64,000 nt of DNA from positions 558,001 through 622,000 of the forward strand of contig CAVXOW010000008.1 of assembly GCA_963763485.1 (NCBI GenBank), written 5' to 3'. The position numbers and the translations under genes were made by a program. The stretch comes from CAWCKS01 sp963763485. GTDB taxonomy: Bacteria > Pseudomonadota > Alphaproteobacteria > Rhizobiales > Xanthobacteraceae. Below are positions 18,180 to 28,391 of the stretch, piece by piece (position 1 is the stretch's first letter; each line of letters opens with the position of its first letter). The notes under the pieces were generated by a model. The model was not told the origin of the DNA and did not search any database. It was given only the letters and a program-made list of their open reading frames with translations.

Positions 18180-19766
18180 ATGAGCACGGTCGTCACCTCA
18201 GGGCCCACGCAGCAATCGATCGCGCGGCCCGCCGGCCTGAAGCGCGCGCTGCTGACATCATGCGTGATGTGCGCGGCGATCCTGCAGACGCTCGATTCCA
18301 CCATTGCCAATGTCTCGCTGCCCTACATGCAGGGCTCGCTGTCGGCTTCCCTCGACCAGATCAACTGGGTGCTGACCTCTTACATCGTCGCCGCTGCCAT
18401 CATGACCGCGCCGGTCGGCTGGCTGGCGCAACGCTTCGGCCGCAAGCGGCTGCTCATTCTTTGCACCAGCGGATTCACGCTCGCCTCGCTGCTCTGCGCC
18501 ACCGCGCAGGACATCGAGCAGATGGTGGTGGCCCGCCTGCTGCAGGGCGTGTTCGGTGCGGCGCTGATGCCGCTCGCGCAATCGATGATGATCGACCTGT
18601 TCGCCGGCTACGAACTGCCGAAGGCGCAGACCATCTTCGGCATGGGCGTGATGGTCGGGCCGATCATGGGACCGACGCTCGGCGCCTGGCTGACCGACAC
18701 TTACTCCTGGCACTGGGTGTTCCTGATCAACCTGCCGTTCGGGCTGTTCTCTGCGCTCGGCATCCTGTTCCTGATGGACGAAACGCCGGCGAACGACAGC
18801 CTGAAGTTCGACTGGTTCGGTTTCCTGGCACTGGCCGTCGGCATCGGCGCCCTGCAACTCGCGCTCGACCGCGGCGAGCAGGTCGGCTGGTATGAATCGA
18901 ACGAGATCATCATCGAGACCATCGTCGCGGTGGTCGGCATCTACTATTTCCTGGCGCACTCGTTCACGACGTCGAACCCGCTGATCCGCTTCGAGCTGTT
19001 CAAGGACCGCAACTACGCCTCGGCCTGTGTCTTCATGGTGGTGATGTCGACGGTGATGATGTCGACCATGGCGCTGGTGTCGCCGTTCCTGCAGCAGGTC
19101 TCCGGCTATCCCGTGCTGTCGGCCGGCCTCGTGCTGGCGTCGCGCGGCTGCGGCACCTTCATCGCGATGATGGCGGTGCGCCAGGCGATGCGCTATTTCG
19201 AGGCGCGCAGCGTGCTGATGCTGGGCCTTGCGATGTCCGCCTCGACCTTCTGGTTCATGAGCGGCTTCACCAACGATACCTCGTCGGCCGAAATCTTCCT
19301 CAACGGCGTGTACCAGGGCTTCGCCTTCGGCATGGTGTTCGTCTCGATCAACACCGTCGCTTTCCTGACGCTGCCGAACCACCTGCGTACCTACGGCTCG
19401 TCGTTCCAGACGCTGGTCCGCAATATCTCGGCCTCGTTCGGCATCTCGATCGTGATCTCTCAGCTGACCGAGAACGCGGCGCGCAACCACGCCGAGCTCA
19501 TCAATCACATCAATCCGTTCAACGACGCGCTGAAGATGCCCGACGTGGCGCGGTTGATGGACCTGTCAACCGAGGCAGGGCGAGCGCTCACCGAGCAGGT
19601 GGTCAACCTGCAGTCGCTGATCATGTCGTACGGCAACGACTTCTTTCTGGTGATGCTGTTCACGCTGTTGTCGCTGCCGGTGGCGTTCGTGATCGGCCCG
19701 ACCAAGGCGACGTTCCGGCAGAAGACGATGCGGCCCGAGGACGAAGTCGAGATGGCGTCGGAGTAA
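18180..19766 (+). CDS. emrB: EmrB/QacA-type DHA2 MFS drug efflux permease
   Basis: 528 residues from ATG 18180, 32 bp after element D. Fourteen-helix MFS layout: motif C-like GVMVGPIMGPTLGAWLTD, the A-type loop GWLAQRFGRKRLL, ATAQDIEQMVVARLLQG, and LDSTIANVSLPYMQG near the start. Partner of the upstream EmrA adaptor for efflux of hydrophobic toxins, probably controlled by the MarR regulator at 16303. The ribosome site is poor (GCGCGCCGAGCC precedes the ATG), so expression may rely on the upstream genes or a promoter near the repeat. Confidence 0.93.
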   Translation: MSTVVTSGPTQQSIARPAGLKRALLTSCVMCAAILQTLDSTIANVSLPYMQGSLSASLDQINWVLTSYIVAAAIMTAPVGWLAQRFGRKRLLILCTSGFTLASLLCATAQDIEQMVVARLLQGVFGAALMPLAQSMMIDLFAGYELPKAQTIFGMGVMVGPIMGPTLGAWLTDTYSWHWVFLINLPFGLFSALGILFLMDETPANDSLKFDWFGFLALAVGIGALQLALDRGEQVGWYESNEIIIETIVAVVGIYYFLAHSFTTSNPLIRFELFKDRNYASACVFMVVMSTVMMSTMALVSPFLQQVSGYPVLSAGLVLASRGCGTFIAMMAVRQAMRYFEARSVLMLGLAMSASTFWFMSGFTNDTSSAEIFLNGVYQGFAFGMVFVSINTVAFLTLPNHLRTYGSSFQTLVRNISASFGISIVISQLTENAARNHAELINHINPFNDALKMPDVARLMDLSTEAGRALTEQVVNLQSLIMSYGNDFFLVMLFTLLSLPVAFVIGPTKATFRQKTMRPEDEVEMASE

Positions 19767-19878
19767 TTTTTTGCGCGCGATCCGGCACAGCCGATCGAAC
19801 GTTCCCGCACAGTTCTGCGACTAACCAGGGCGCCGTGCGCATCGGGGCGCGCGATCGGGACAGCAACTCCGCAACAGA

Positions 19879-21369
19879 ATGCCGACAACCGAGAAGGTTT
19901 CCACCGGTGGTCTCGCCGCCGCCATCGCGCTCGGTCTCGCGATTGCGCTGGTGTGGGCCATTGCGCTCGCGACGCTGTCGGACCTCTCCGGCAGCGACGC
20001 GGCGGGCAATGGGCTCGCCCAGGCGTTCGGCGCGATCGAACTGTTCGTGCTGTGGGCGCTGCTCGCCATCCTGACCATCATCGCCGCGGTCAATGGCGCG
20101 ATGCCTCCGGTCGCGAAGCTCGCGGCATTGATCCTGGTGCCGGCGACCGGCGTCGCCGCCTTCGTGGCGCAGAACCTGTTGGCCAAGCCTGAGATCACGC
20201 CCTATCTCTGGCCGCTGGTGGTGCCGGCTGTCACCCCGCCGCTGGTGATCATCTTCAGCCTGTGGTCGCTGATCCCGGACCTGCGGCGCGTGGTGCCGGC
20301 CAGTCTTGCGACCGGTGTTTTCATTGCAGGGCTCGCCGGCGTCTGCATCGCGCTTGGCCCGATGATCCAGGCGCGCAAAGTCGCGGTCGCGAAGCTCGAA
20401 GCCGAGCGCGAAAAGGTCGAGGCCGCCTATGCGAGCCTGCCGGCGGACGCCGCATTGTGGGATCTCGCGCCTTTCCTCGGCACGCCCGACTCGACGCGCG
20501 AGAGCGAAGTGCTCGATCGCATCATGAAACATGCGGCGCGGCAGAGTGAGGCCGAACAGATGCTTGATCGCGGCAATTTTCCGTTGCGCTATCTCGGCCG
20601 CATCGATCTCGAGCCGACGCCGCGGTTGTGCGACAAGGCGCGCGACATGCTGCGGCGTCAAGCGGCATCGCTCGTGGTCAGGGATGCGAATCCGAAGCCT
20701 TATACCGACATCGTGCAGCCGCTCGAAGAGGCGCTGGCGGCGATGCGCTGGATGGTCGGATACAATTGCGCCTGCGATCAGGAATCGATGGCGTGGGAGC
20801 AGATGGCGAACGGCTACAGCAATACCAGTCTCGACATCCATGAGCTGAAGGAGCTGCGCGACCCCAAGGCGCTTGGCCGCGAGCTGCGCGAGGATCCGGA
20901 CAGATTCTCGATGCTGACGCCGAACTCACATCTGAAGGGCTGGCTGAAATTCACCGACGACAGGGATTTACAAACCGCGGCGCTGGCCGGCGCACGCAAG
21001 CTCGATCATCGCACCACTGACGCGATCGAGATGCTCAACGCCGATGAATACACGGCATGGCGGGCGCTCGAATACCTGCCCGAGCTCGATCTCGACGCGA
21101 CGCCAACGCTGTGCGCGGCGGCGCTGGCGCAGGTGCATCGCGAGCTCAAGGATATCTACCGGCCGACGGCGGACGACCCGCTGCCCTACCGCGAGATGCT
21201 GGAACGGATGGGCACCGGCGAGCCGCTGCCGGCGCTGATCTGGCTGGCGCGACATGGCTGCGCGCCGACCGCCGAACTGAGCGAAGCCGAGCAGCTGGTG
21301 CGGACCTATCAGGACTCGCCGGAGCGCGCCGCGATGCTGGCGACGCTCGGGCAGTTGCTGAGGAGGTAA
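19879..21369 (+). CDS. Hypothetical membrane protein with large soluble domain
   Basis: 496 residues, not recognised. About five hydrophobic helices fill the first 165 residues (LAAAIALGLAIALVWAIAL, FVLWALLAILTIIAAV, VVPASLATGVFIAGLAGV). Then a coiled segment (RKVAVAKLEAEREKVEAAY) and a helical C-terminal region with repeated units built around LG.IDL.PTP.LC and LPELDLDATPTLC, looking like tandem helical repeats. No catalytic motif. Element C follows 17 bp after its stop. Confidence 0.7.
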   Translation: MPTTEKVSTGGLAAAIALGLAIALVWAIALATLSDLSGSDAAGNGLAQAFGAIELFVLWALLAILTIIAAVNGAMPPVAKLAALILVPATGVAAFVAQNLLAKPEITPYLWPLVVPAVTPPLVIIFSLWSLIPDLRRVVPASLATGVFIAGLAGVCIALGPMIQARKVAVAKLEAEREKVEAAYASLPADAALWDLAPFLGTPDSTRESEVLDRIMKHAARQSEAEQMLDRGNFPLRYLGRIDLEPTPRLCDKARDMLRRQAASLVVRDANPKPYTDIVQPLEEALAAMRWMVGYNCACDQESMAWEQMANGYSNTSLDIHELKELRDPKALGRELREDPDRFSMLTPNSHLKGWLKFTDDRDLQTAALAGARKLDHRTTDAIEMLNADEYTAWRALEYLPELDLDATPTLCAAALAQVHRELKDIYRPTADDPLPYREMLERMGTGEPLPALIWLARHGCAPTAELSEAEQLVRTYQDSPERAAMLATLGQLLRR

Positions 21370-21382
21370 TAGCGGACGCGAC

Positions 21383-21802
21383 CTATCCTCCCCCGCGAAG
21401 CGGGGGAGGGGGACCGCCCGCAAGGGCGGTGGTGGGGGCGGCCGCACCCGACATCATCTCGTCTGCCATCCGAACAATTGAATCGGCCACGCTATCAGCC
21501 TGCAGCAAATCCTTGGCATGAATATGCACCACGGTTATCCCGCGCTCCCGAAGCCAAGCATCGCGTCGAAAGTCGCGCTCGGGTCGGTCGCCCATATCGT
21601 GGCTCACACCGTCGATCTCGACCGCGAGCCGCGCCCTGGCGCAATAAAAATCCAGAACGTACGGGCCAACTGGGTGCTGACGGCGGAATGTGGCCTTGCC
21701 CGGCGCACGTTCGCGCAAGCGCAGCCAAAGTCGCGCTTCAGGAGGCGACATTGACCGACGAAGTCGTCGCGCATGTTTGAACGTTTTCCGCGACGCTCTC
21801 AT
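21383..21802 (-). CDS. DUF559 endonuclease-domain protein (intact copy)
   Basis: 139 residues from ATG 21802; GGAGGGGG from the right repeat arm lies ten bases upstream as ribosome site. Domain: ARRLRRSMSPPEARLWLRLR, FRRQHPVGPYVLDFYC with Asp51, LAVEIDGVSHD with Glu62, and AWLRERGITVVHI. All predicted PD-(D/E)XK residues are present, unlike the copies at 10.7 and 12.1 kb. The last 20 or so residues (AAAPTTALAGGPPPPLRGG) are translated from the left repeat arm, so the palindrome contributes to the protein. Single-strand or nicking activity is possible but not shown. Confidence 0.88.
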   Translation of the reverse strand: MRASRKTFKHARRLRRSMSPPEARLWLRLRERAPGKATFRRQHPVGPYVLDFYCARARLAVEIDGVSHDMGDRPERDFRRDAWLRERGITVVHIHAKDLLQADSVADSIVRMADEMMSGAAAPTTALAGGPPPPLRGGG

Positions 21803-21860
21803 GCGGCCAGCCCCCTCCACCATGCTTCGCATGGTCCCCTCCCCCGCTTCGCGGGGGAGG
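21387..21860 (-). mobile_element. DUF559 palindromic-repeat element C
   Basis: 474 bp. Left arm 21387-21444: CCTCCCCCGC-GAA-GCGGGGGAGG, then the second hairpin ACCGCCC-GCAA-GGGCGGT and GGTGGGGGC. Right arm 21804-21860, inverted: GCCCCCTCCACC, hairpin ACCATGC-TTC-GCATGGT, then CCTCCCCCGC-TTC-GCGGGGGAGG. The second hairpin has a different stem in each arm but always starts ACC and ends GGT. It encloses the intact DUF559 gene. Elements D and E share these arms without the gene. Confidence 0.8.
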
Positions 21861-21925
21861 AAATTAGAGTGCGTGGCCGATCTCGGGGACCAATCGAAAC
21901 GCTAAAATCAACTGCTCAAGAGCCA

Positions 21926-22528
21926 CTAAATATCGAAGAACACCGTCTCGCGGTCGCCCTGGATCTGGAAATCAATCTTGTAGACCGGGCCCGCCCCGCC
22001 GGGTTGGCGTTTCGCGATCAGGGTGTCGCGGCGCTCCGCCGGCACGAGCTTCAGGACCGGATCGCTGGCGTTGGCCGCCGCCTCGTCGCCGAAATAGATG
22101 CGCGAATAAAGGTGCGAGAGGATGCCGCGCAGATGAATCGCGACCACGATGTGCGGCGCCTGCATCGCGCCGTTCGGCCCCGCCACCGGTCCGGGCTTGA
22201 TGGTGTCGATCGTGAAGCGGCCCTCCGTGTCGGTCTCGACGCGGCCAAACCCCTTGAACGAGGAATTGGTGGCGCGGCCGTCGCGCGGATGGGCGTAGCG
22301 GCCCTGACCGTCGGCCTGCCAGGTTTCCAGCAGCACGCCGTCGAGCGGCTTGCCGGCGCCATCGACCATCTGGCCTTCAATGCGGATGCGCTCGCCCGCA
22401 GTGTCCGGCGTCACCGTGTTGTTGGTGACGAGCTGCTTCCAGTCATATTGCGTCTTGCCCTTTTCATTGGGCGTCAGGGCGGGCGCGCCGAACGGACCGA
22501 TCGTTTGTGACGGAGTGATGCCGGGCAT
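21926..22528 (-). CDS. pcaG: Protocatechuate 3,4-dioxygenase alpha subunit
   Basis: 200 residues from ATG 22528, the usual family N-terminus (MPGITPSQTIGPF); an ATG 21 bases upstream lies inside a palindromic repeat. Intradiol dioxygenase fold: RIEGQMVDGAGKPLDGVLLETWQADGQGRY (read in parts) and HIVVAIHLRGILSHLYSRIYF. Forms the (alpha-beta) unit with PcaH, the subunit that carries the iron, cleaving protocatechuate to beta-carboxymuconate in the beta-ketoadipate pathway. pcaH lies 74 bp upstream on the same strand. Confidence 0.93.
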   Translation of the reverse strand: MPGITPSQTIGPFGAPALTPNEKGKTQYDWKQLVTNNTVTPDTAGERIRIEGQMVDGAGKPLDGVLLETWQADGQGRYAHPRDGRATNSSFKGFGRVETDTEGRFTIDTIKPGPVAGPNGAMQAPHIVVAIHLRGILSHLYSRIYFGDEAAANASDPVLKLVPAERRDTLIAKRQPGGAGPVYKIDFQIQGDRETVFFDI

Positions 22529-22543
22529 CAGAGTCTCTTGTTT

Positions 22544-22604
22544 GCGCATGTCCTTTGGACAAAGATTCGGGAAAACCGGTATCCACTTTTCCGGGACATG
22601 CGCT
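22544..22604. repeat. Diverged GCGCATGTCC...GGACATGCGC palindromic repeat
   Basis: Perfect GCGCATGTCC/GGACATGCGC ends with a GGGAAAACCGG core, related to the GATCATGC family. It fills the spacer between pcaH and pcaG, and its end overlaps the pcaH stop codon (22603-22605). Confidence 0.8.
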
Positions 22605-23307
22605 AGTGCTTGTCCTCATCGAGCGGCGTCGCGTTACGGCCGCGCAATACGATGTCGAAGCGATAGGCCAGCGCCCATTCCGGCACGGTGTGCTCGAGGT
22701 CGAACTTGCAGATCATCCGCCCGCGCGATTCCTCCGGCGCCGAGTTGAAGATCGGATCCTGGAAGAACAGGGGATCGCCGGGGAAATAGAGCTGCGTCAC
22801 CAGGCGCGACATGAACGACGGGCCGAACAGCGACAGATGAATGTGCGCGGGCCGCCACGCGTTGTGATGGTTCATCCACGGATAGGCGCCGGGCTTCACG
22901 GTGACGAACTTGTAGGTGCCCTTGGCATCGGTCGCGACGCGGCCGCAGCCGGTGAAATTCGGATCGAGCGGCGCGGGGTGCTGGTCGTTGACGTGGGTGT
23001 AGCGGCCGCAGGAATTGGCCTGCCAGATCTCGACCAGCGTGTCGGGGACGCCGCGGCCGTCCTCGTCCATGACCGTGCCGTGGACAATGATGCGCTCGCC
23101 AAGCGGTTCGCCCTTGTGCTGGCGGGTGAGATCGGAGTTGGTGTCCTGCATGTCGTTGTGACCGTAGACCGGGCCGGTCAGCTCCGACAGCGTGTGCGGC
23201 ATCAGCACCAGCGCATGCTTTGGCGCACGCAAGACCGTGCTCTTGTATTCAGGATAGAGCAGCGGCGGGTTCGCTTCCTTGCTCTTGACCGGATAGACCA
23301 GCGACAT
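22603..23307 (-). CDS. pcaH: Protocatechuate 3,4-dioxygenase beta subunit
   Basis: 234 residues. Iron-binding subunit: Tyr in GPVYGHNDM-like context, VEIWQANSCGRYTH, and AWRPAHIHLSLFGPSFMSRLVTQLYF (in parts) with the two His and the second Tyr expected for Fe(III) coordination. The N-terminal LTGPVYG and GERIIVHGTVMDEDGRGVPDTLVEIWQA are family landmarks. Operon order on the minus strand is pcaF, pcaH, pcaG. The stop codon lies inside a palindromic repeat. Confidence 0.94.
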   Translation of the reverse strand: MSLVYPVKSKEANPPLLYPEYKSTVLRAPKHALVLMPHTLSELTGPVYGHNDMQDTNSDLTRQHKGEPLGERIIVHGTVMDEDGRGVPDTLVEIWQANSCGRYTHVNDQHPAPLDPNFTGCGRVATDAKGTYKFVTVKPGAYPWMNHHNAWRPAHIHLSLFGPSFMSRLVTQLYFPGDPLFFQDPIFNSAPEESRGRMICKFDLEHTVPEWALAYRFDIVLRGRNATPLDEDKH

Positions 23308-23323
23308 GGTGAGATCTCCTCAA

Positions 23324-23419
23324 CCGCTCGTCCCCGCGGATGCGGGGACCCAGACTTTGCCAGACAGTGAATGCTCGTTTCCACCGCTCTGGATTCCCGC
23401 TTTCGCGGGAATGAGCGGA
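23324..23419. repeat. Inverted repeat element, CGTCCCCGC/GCGGGGAC and CCCGC/GCGGG arms
   Basis: Two hairpins, CGTCCCCGCGGATGCGGGGAC near 23329 and TTCCCGC-TTTC-GCGGGAA near 23395, face each other across a 40-bp spacer, with CCGCTC at the left edge and GAGCGG at the right. It occupies the pcaF-pcaH spacer. Same plan as 62295-62431. Confidence 0.7.
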
Positions 23420-23434
23420 AATGAACGAGCAGCC

Positions 23435-24644
<1,210 letters not shown>

Positions 24645-24939
24645 CGCGCTGATCCTCCCAAGGTCCGGAACATTTGAGCCCGCCGATTTTGGCGAAGGGC
24701 CGCCGGACAGTTATGACCTATAATTGTTCCTTCGGCGTTTTGTAGGATTGGATGCCGCCGAGGTCAAATGACGGCTCAATCTTGCCGGCGCGGCCGGCGC
24801 CGGACAGCCATGCGCCCGCCATAGAGTCGCGCCAAACGGCTCTCGAACGCGCATTGCCGGTCGCGCCCAATAGTGATTTGATTGGCAACCATTGTTTTGC
24901 GCATGTCCCTCCGGGACACGCGCTGAGCCGGGGACCATC

Positions 24940-25246
24940 ATGAGATTATTCCACACCCTTGGGCTGGCCGTCGCGGCAGCCGTGCTGCGTCGTTCATCCC
25001 GCGTCGGCCCAGTCGCCGGGAATGGCGATTCCGCTCAACCAGGACGAAGCCAAGTCGCCGGAGCAGATCGAGAAGCAGAGGCAGATCGATGCCGACTACA
25101 AGGCGACGCTGAAGAAGATCCCCGACGCGAAAGCGAACGATCCGTGGGGCAACATGCGCAGTGCCGACACCGGCGCCCCAGCCAAGCCGACCCAGCTCAA
25201 GCCGAAAACGACGGCGCCGAAGAAGACCAGCAACGCCGGGAATTAG
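24940..25246 (+). CDS. Small secreted hypothetical protein (one frameshift)
   Basis: About 101 residues. Signal peptide MRLFHTLGLAVAAAVL, then an apparent single-base insertion at 24988. The frame resumes as VVHPASAQ (cleavage site) and a hydrophilic mature part: NQDEAKSPEQIEKQRQIDAD, YKATLKKIPDAKANDPWGNMR and a Pro/Lys/Thr-rich tail. Resembles the small conserved secreted proteins of Bradyrhizobium-like genomes, which have no assigned function. Lies 107 bp before mutS. Confidence 0.7.
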
Positions 25247-25353
25247 GCGGCGCTCGCAACGGACATAACGGACGCAGGTGGGGACAAGCGGCGCGCTGCC
25301 GGAACTCGTTCCGTAGGAACGGGCCGTGAACTTTGCTAGCGTCGCGGCCCACC

Positions 25354-28113
25354 ATGACCATCCCAAAACCCATCCTCCGCGAGCCTGACGACGAGCCCGC
25401 ACCGGCGGCGCTGCCGCAGGCGAAAGTGGCTGACGAAGCGCTGCGCATCACGCCGATGATGGAGCAGTACCTCGAGATCAAGGCTGCCAATCCCGGGCTC
25501 TTGCTGTTCTACCGGATGGGCGACTTCTACGAGCTGTTCTTCGAGGATGCCGAGGTCGCATCGCAAGCGCTCGGGATCGTGCTGACCAAGCGCGGCAAGC
25601 ACGCCGGCGCCGACATCCCGATGTGCGGCGTGCCGGTGGAGCGGGCCGAGGATTACCTGCACCGGCTGATCGCGCTCGGCCATCGCGTCGCGGTGTGCGA
25701 GCAGACCGAGGATCCGGCGGAAGCGAAGAAGCGCGGCGCGAAAAGCGTGGTGCGGCGCGAGGTGATCCGCCTCGTCACGCCGGGCACGCTGACCGAAGAC
25801 ACCCTGCTCGATGCCCGCGCCAACAATTACCTGCTCGCGATCGCGCGCGCCCGCGCCTCATCGGGCACCGACCGCATCGGCCTTGCCTGGATCGACATGT
25901 CGACCTCGGAGTTCTTCGTCAGCGAATGCGCGGCGAGCGAATTGCCGGCGACGCTCGCGCGTATCAACGCAAGCGAAGTGATCGTTCCTGACACGCTCTA
26001 CAACGATGACGGCTTCCGCAATGTCATCACCGATCTCGCCGCCGTCACGCCGGTGACGCGCGACGTATTCGACAGCGCCACCGCCGAGCGCAGGCTGTGC
26101 GATTATTTTGCCGTGGCGACCTCGGACGGATTCGGCACGCTGTCGCGGCTGGAAGCAACCGCGGCGGCGGCCTGCGTCACCTATGTCGAGCGGACACAAG
26201 TCGGCAAAAGGCCGCCGCTGGCGCCGCCGGCCCGCGAAGCGGCCGGCACCACGATGTCGATCGACCAGGCAACCCGCGCCAATCTCGAATTGACGCGAAC
26301 GCTGTCGGGCGAGCGGCGCGGCTCGCTGCTGTCGGCGATGGACGAGACGGTAACCGCGGCGGGCTCGCGGCTGCTGGCCCAGCACATCGCCGCGCCTTTG
26401 ACCGACATCGCAGCGATCCGCGGCCGGCTCGATGCGGTCGAGGCGTTTGTCGACGACACACCTGCGCGCGACGCGATGCGCACCTTGCTGCGCGGCGCGC
26501 CCGATATGGCGCGTGCGCTGGCGCGGCTTGCGGTCGGCCGCGGCGGCCCCCGCGATCTCGCTGCGCTGCGCGACGGTATCGTTGCGGCAGACGCTGCGCT
26601 GGCGCGCCTTGGCACGATGGCGGAACCGCCTGTCGATGTGCGCACTTACGCCGACGCGCTGCGGCGACCGCCGCGTGCGCTCGCGCAGGAACTTTCGCGT
26701 GCGCTCGACGACGAGCTGCCGCTGTTCAAGCGCGACGGCGGCTTTGTCCGCGCGGGCTACGAGCCGGCGCTCGACGAGGCGCGCGGCTTACGCGACGAAT
26801 CACGGCGCGTGGTGGCGGCCATGCAGCAGCGCTACGCTGATCTCGCCGGCGTGAAAGCCTTAAAAATCAGGCACAACAATGTGCTCGGCTATTTCGTCGA
26901 GGTCACCGCGCAGCACGGCGACAAGTTGCTGTCGGCGCCGCTCAACGCCACCTTCATTCACCGCCAGACGCTCGCTGGCCAGGTTCGCTTCACGACGTCC
27001 GAGCTCGGCGAAATCGAAGCCAAGATCGCCAACGCCGGCGACCGTGCGCTGAAGCTGGAGCTCGAGATTTTCGAGAAACTTCAGGCTGAAGTGATCGAAG
27101 CCTCGGACGACCTGCACGCCGCGGCGCGCGCGTTCGCTGCGCTCGATGTTTCGACCGCACTCGCCAAGCTCGCGCTCGACCATGGTTATGTCAGGCCCGC
27201 GATCGACGACTCGCTGGAATTTTCGATCGAAGGCGGCCGTCACCCGGTGGTCGAACAGGCGCTGAAACGATCAGGCCAACCGTTCATTGCCAATAGCTGC
27301 GATCTGTCGCCGCGATCCGGCGAAACCTCCGGGCAAATCTGGATCGTCACCGGTCCCAACATGGCCGGCAAATCGACCTTCCTGCGCCAGAACGCGCTGA
27401 TCGCGCTGATGGCGCAGGCCGGCAGCTTCGTGCCGGCGACGCGCGCCCGGCTCGGCGTCGTCGACCGGTTGTTCTCGCGGGTCGGCGCGGCCGACGATCT
27501 CGCGCGCGGGCGTTCGACCTTCATGGTGGAGATGGTCGAGACTGCAGCGATCCTGAACCAGGCAGGAGAGCGCGCACTCGTAATCCTCGACGAGATCGGT
27601 CGCGGAACCGCAACGTTCGATGGCCTTTCGATCGCCTGGGCCGCGATCGAGCATTTGCATGAGAGCAACCGCTGCCGGGCGTTGTTCGCCACGCACTATC
27701 ACGAGCTCACGGCATTGGCGGCAAGATTGCCGCGGCTGTTCAACGCCACGGTGCGGGTCAAGGAGTGGCAGGGCGACGTCGTGTTCCTGCACGAAGTCAT
27801 GCCGGGTTCGGCCGACCGCTCCTACGGCATCCAGGTGGCACGGCTCGCGGGGCTGCCGAGCACCGTGATTGCGCGCGCGAAAGCGGTGCTGGCCAAGCTC
27901 GAAGCGCAGGACCGTGGCGCGACCGCAAAGGCGCTGGTCGAGGACCTCCCGCTGTTCGCAACGCCCTCGCGCGCTTCAGCCGAGCCCGAACAGGAGACCA
28001 ACGAAGAGCGGCTGAAACGCGCGTTTGAGCGGGTCAATCCCGACGATCTGTCACCGCGCGAGGCATTGGAGGCGCTGTACCGGCTGAAGGCGGTGCTCGA
28101 CGAGGGAAAGTGA
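25354..28113 (+). CDS. mutS: DNA mismatch repair ATPase MutS
   Basis: 919 residues from ATG 25354. Mismatch-recognition Phe-x-Glu in RMGDFYELFFED near residue 60, connector and lever domains, then the ATPase core: Walker A TGPNMAGKSTF near residue 668, SRVGAADDLARGRSTFMVEM, Walker B LVILDEIGRGTATFDGLS, and ATHYHELTAL. The C-terminal tail has a helix-turn-helix-like DDLSPREALEALYRLK for dimer/tetramer contacts. Recognises mismatches and recruits MutL after replication. The mutS-glnD neighbourhood is typical of Alphaproteobacteria. Confidence 0.98.
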   Translation: MTIPKPILREPDDEPAPAALPQAKVADEALRITPMMEQYLEIKAANPGLLLFYRMGDFYELFFEDAEVASQALGIVLTKRGKHAGADIPMCGVPVERAEDYLHRLIALGHRVAVCEQTEDPAEAKKRGAKSVVRREVIRLVTPGTLTEDTLLDARANNYLLAIARARASSGTDRIGLAWIDMSTSEFFVSECAASELPATLARINASEVIVPDTLYNDDGFRNVITDLAAVTPVTRDVFDSATAERRLCDYFAVATSDGFGTLSRLEATAAAACVTYVERTQVGKRPPLAPPAREAAGTTMSIDQATRANLELTRTLSGERRGSLLSAMDETVTAAGSRLLAQHIAAPLTDIAAIRGRLDAVEAFVDDTPARDAMRTLLRGAPDMARALARLAVGRGGPRDLAALRDGIVAADAALARLGTMAEPPVDVRTYADALRRPPRALAQELSRALDDELPLFKRDGGFVRAGYEPALDEARGLRDESRRVVAAMQQRYADLAGVKALKIRHNNVLGYFVEVTAQHGDKLLSAPLNATFIHRQTLAGQVRFTTSELGEIEAKIANAGDRALKLELEIFEKLQAEVIEASDDLHAAARAFAALDVSTALAKLALDHGYVRPAIDDSLEFSIEGGRHPVVEQALKRSGQPFIANSCDLSPRSGETSGQIWIVTGPNMAGKSTFLRQNALIALMAQAGSFVPATRARLGVVDRLFSRVGAADDLARGRSTFMVEMVETAAILNQAGERALVILDEIGRGTATFDGLSIAWAAIEHLHESNRCRALFATHYHELTALAARLPRLFNATVRVKEWQGDVVFLHEVMPGSADRSYGIQVARLAGLPSTVIARAKAVLAKLEAQDRGATAKALVEDLPLFATPSRASAEPEQETNEERLKRAFERVNPDDLSPREALEALYRLKAVLDEGK

Positions 28114-28159
28114 ACGGTTTGCGCGCCACCACTTGAAGGCGGCGCATTGGCTTGCCCAT

Positions 28160-28320
28160 CCTCCCCCGCACTCTTGTGCGGGGGAGGGGGACCGTGCGCA
28201 GCATGGTGGTGGGGGCATGCTGAGGTTCGAATAATCGAGAGCGCGCGTGTTACCCCGCGCCCCCTCCACCGCCCTTCGGGCGGTCCCCCTCCCCCGCTTC
28301 GCTGCGCTACGCAGGGGAGG
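28160..28320. repeat. Nuclease-less palindromic element E (element C family)
   Basis: Left arm CCTCCCCCGC-ACTCTTGT-GCGGGGGAGGGGGACC with GTGCGCAGCATGGTGG; right arm, inverted, CCCCTCCACC-GCCC-TTC-GGGC-GGTCCCCCTCCCCCGC. The spacer is about 45 bp and includes GAATAATCGAGAGC. No gene inside. It fills most of the 278-bp mutS-glnD gap. Confidence 0.8.
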
Positions 28321-28391
28321 ACGAAATCCCAGCGCGCACAACCGCCCCGGACCGTGACTCCGCCGTCGCGGTGAGCTATTCCGGTTGACCA

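Noticed and set aside
18258..19508. Minus-strand His/Arg/Asp-rich frame opposite emrB
   Set aside because: It is low-complexity antisense translation of membrane-protein codons.
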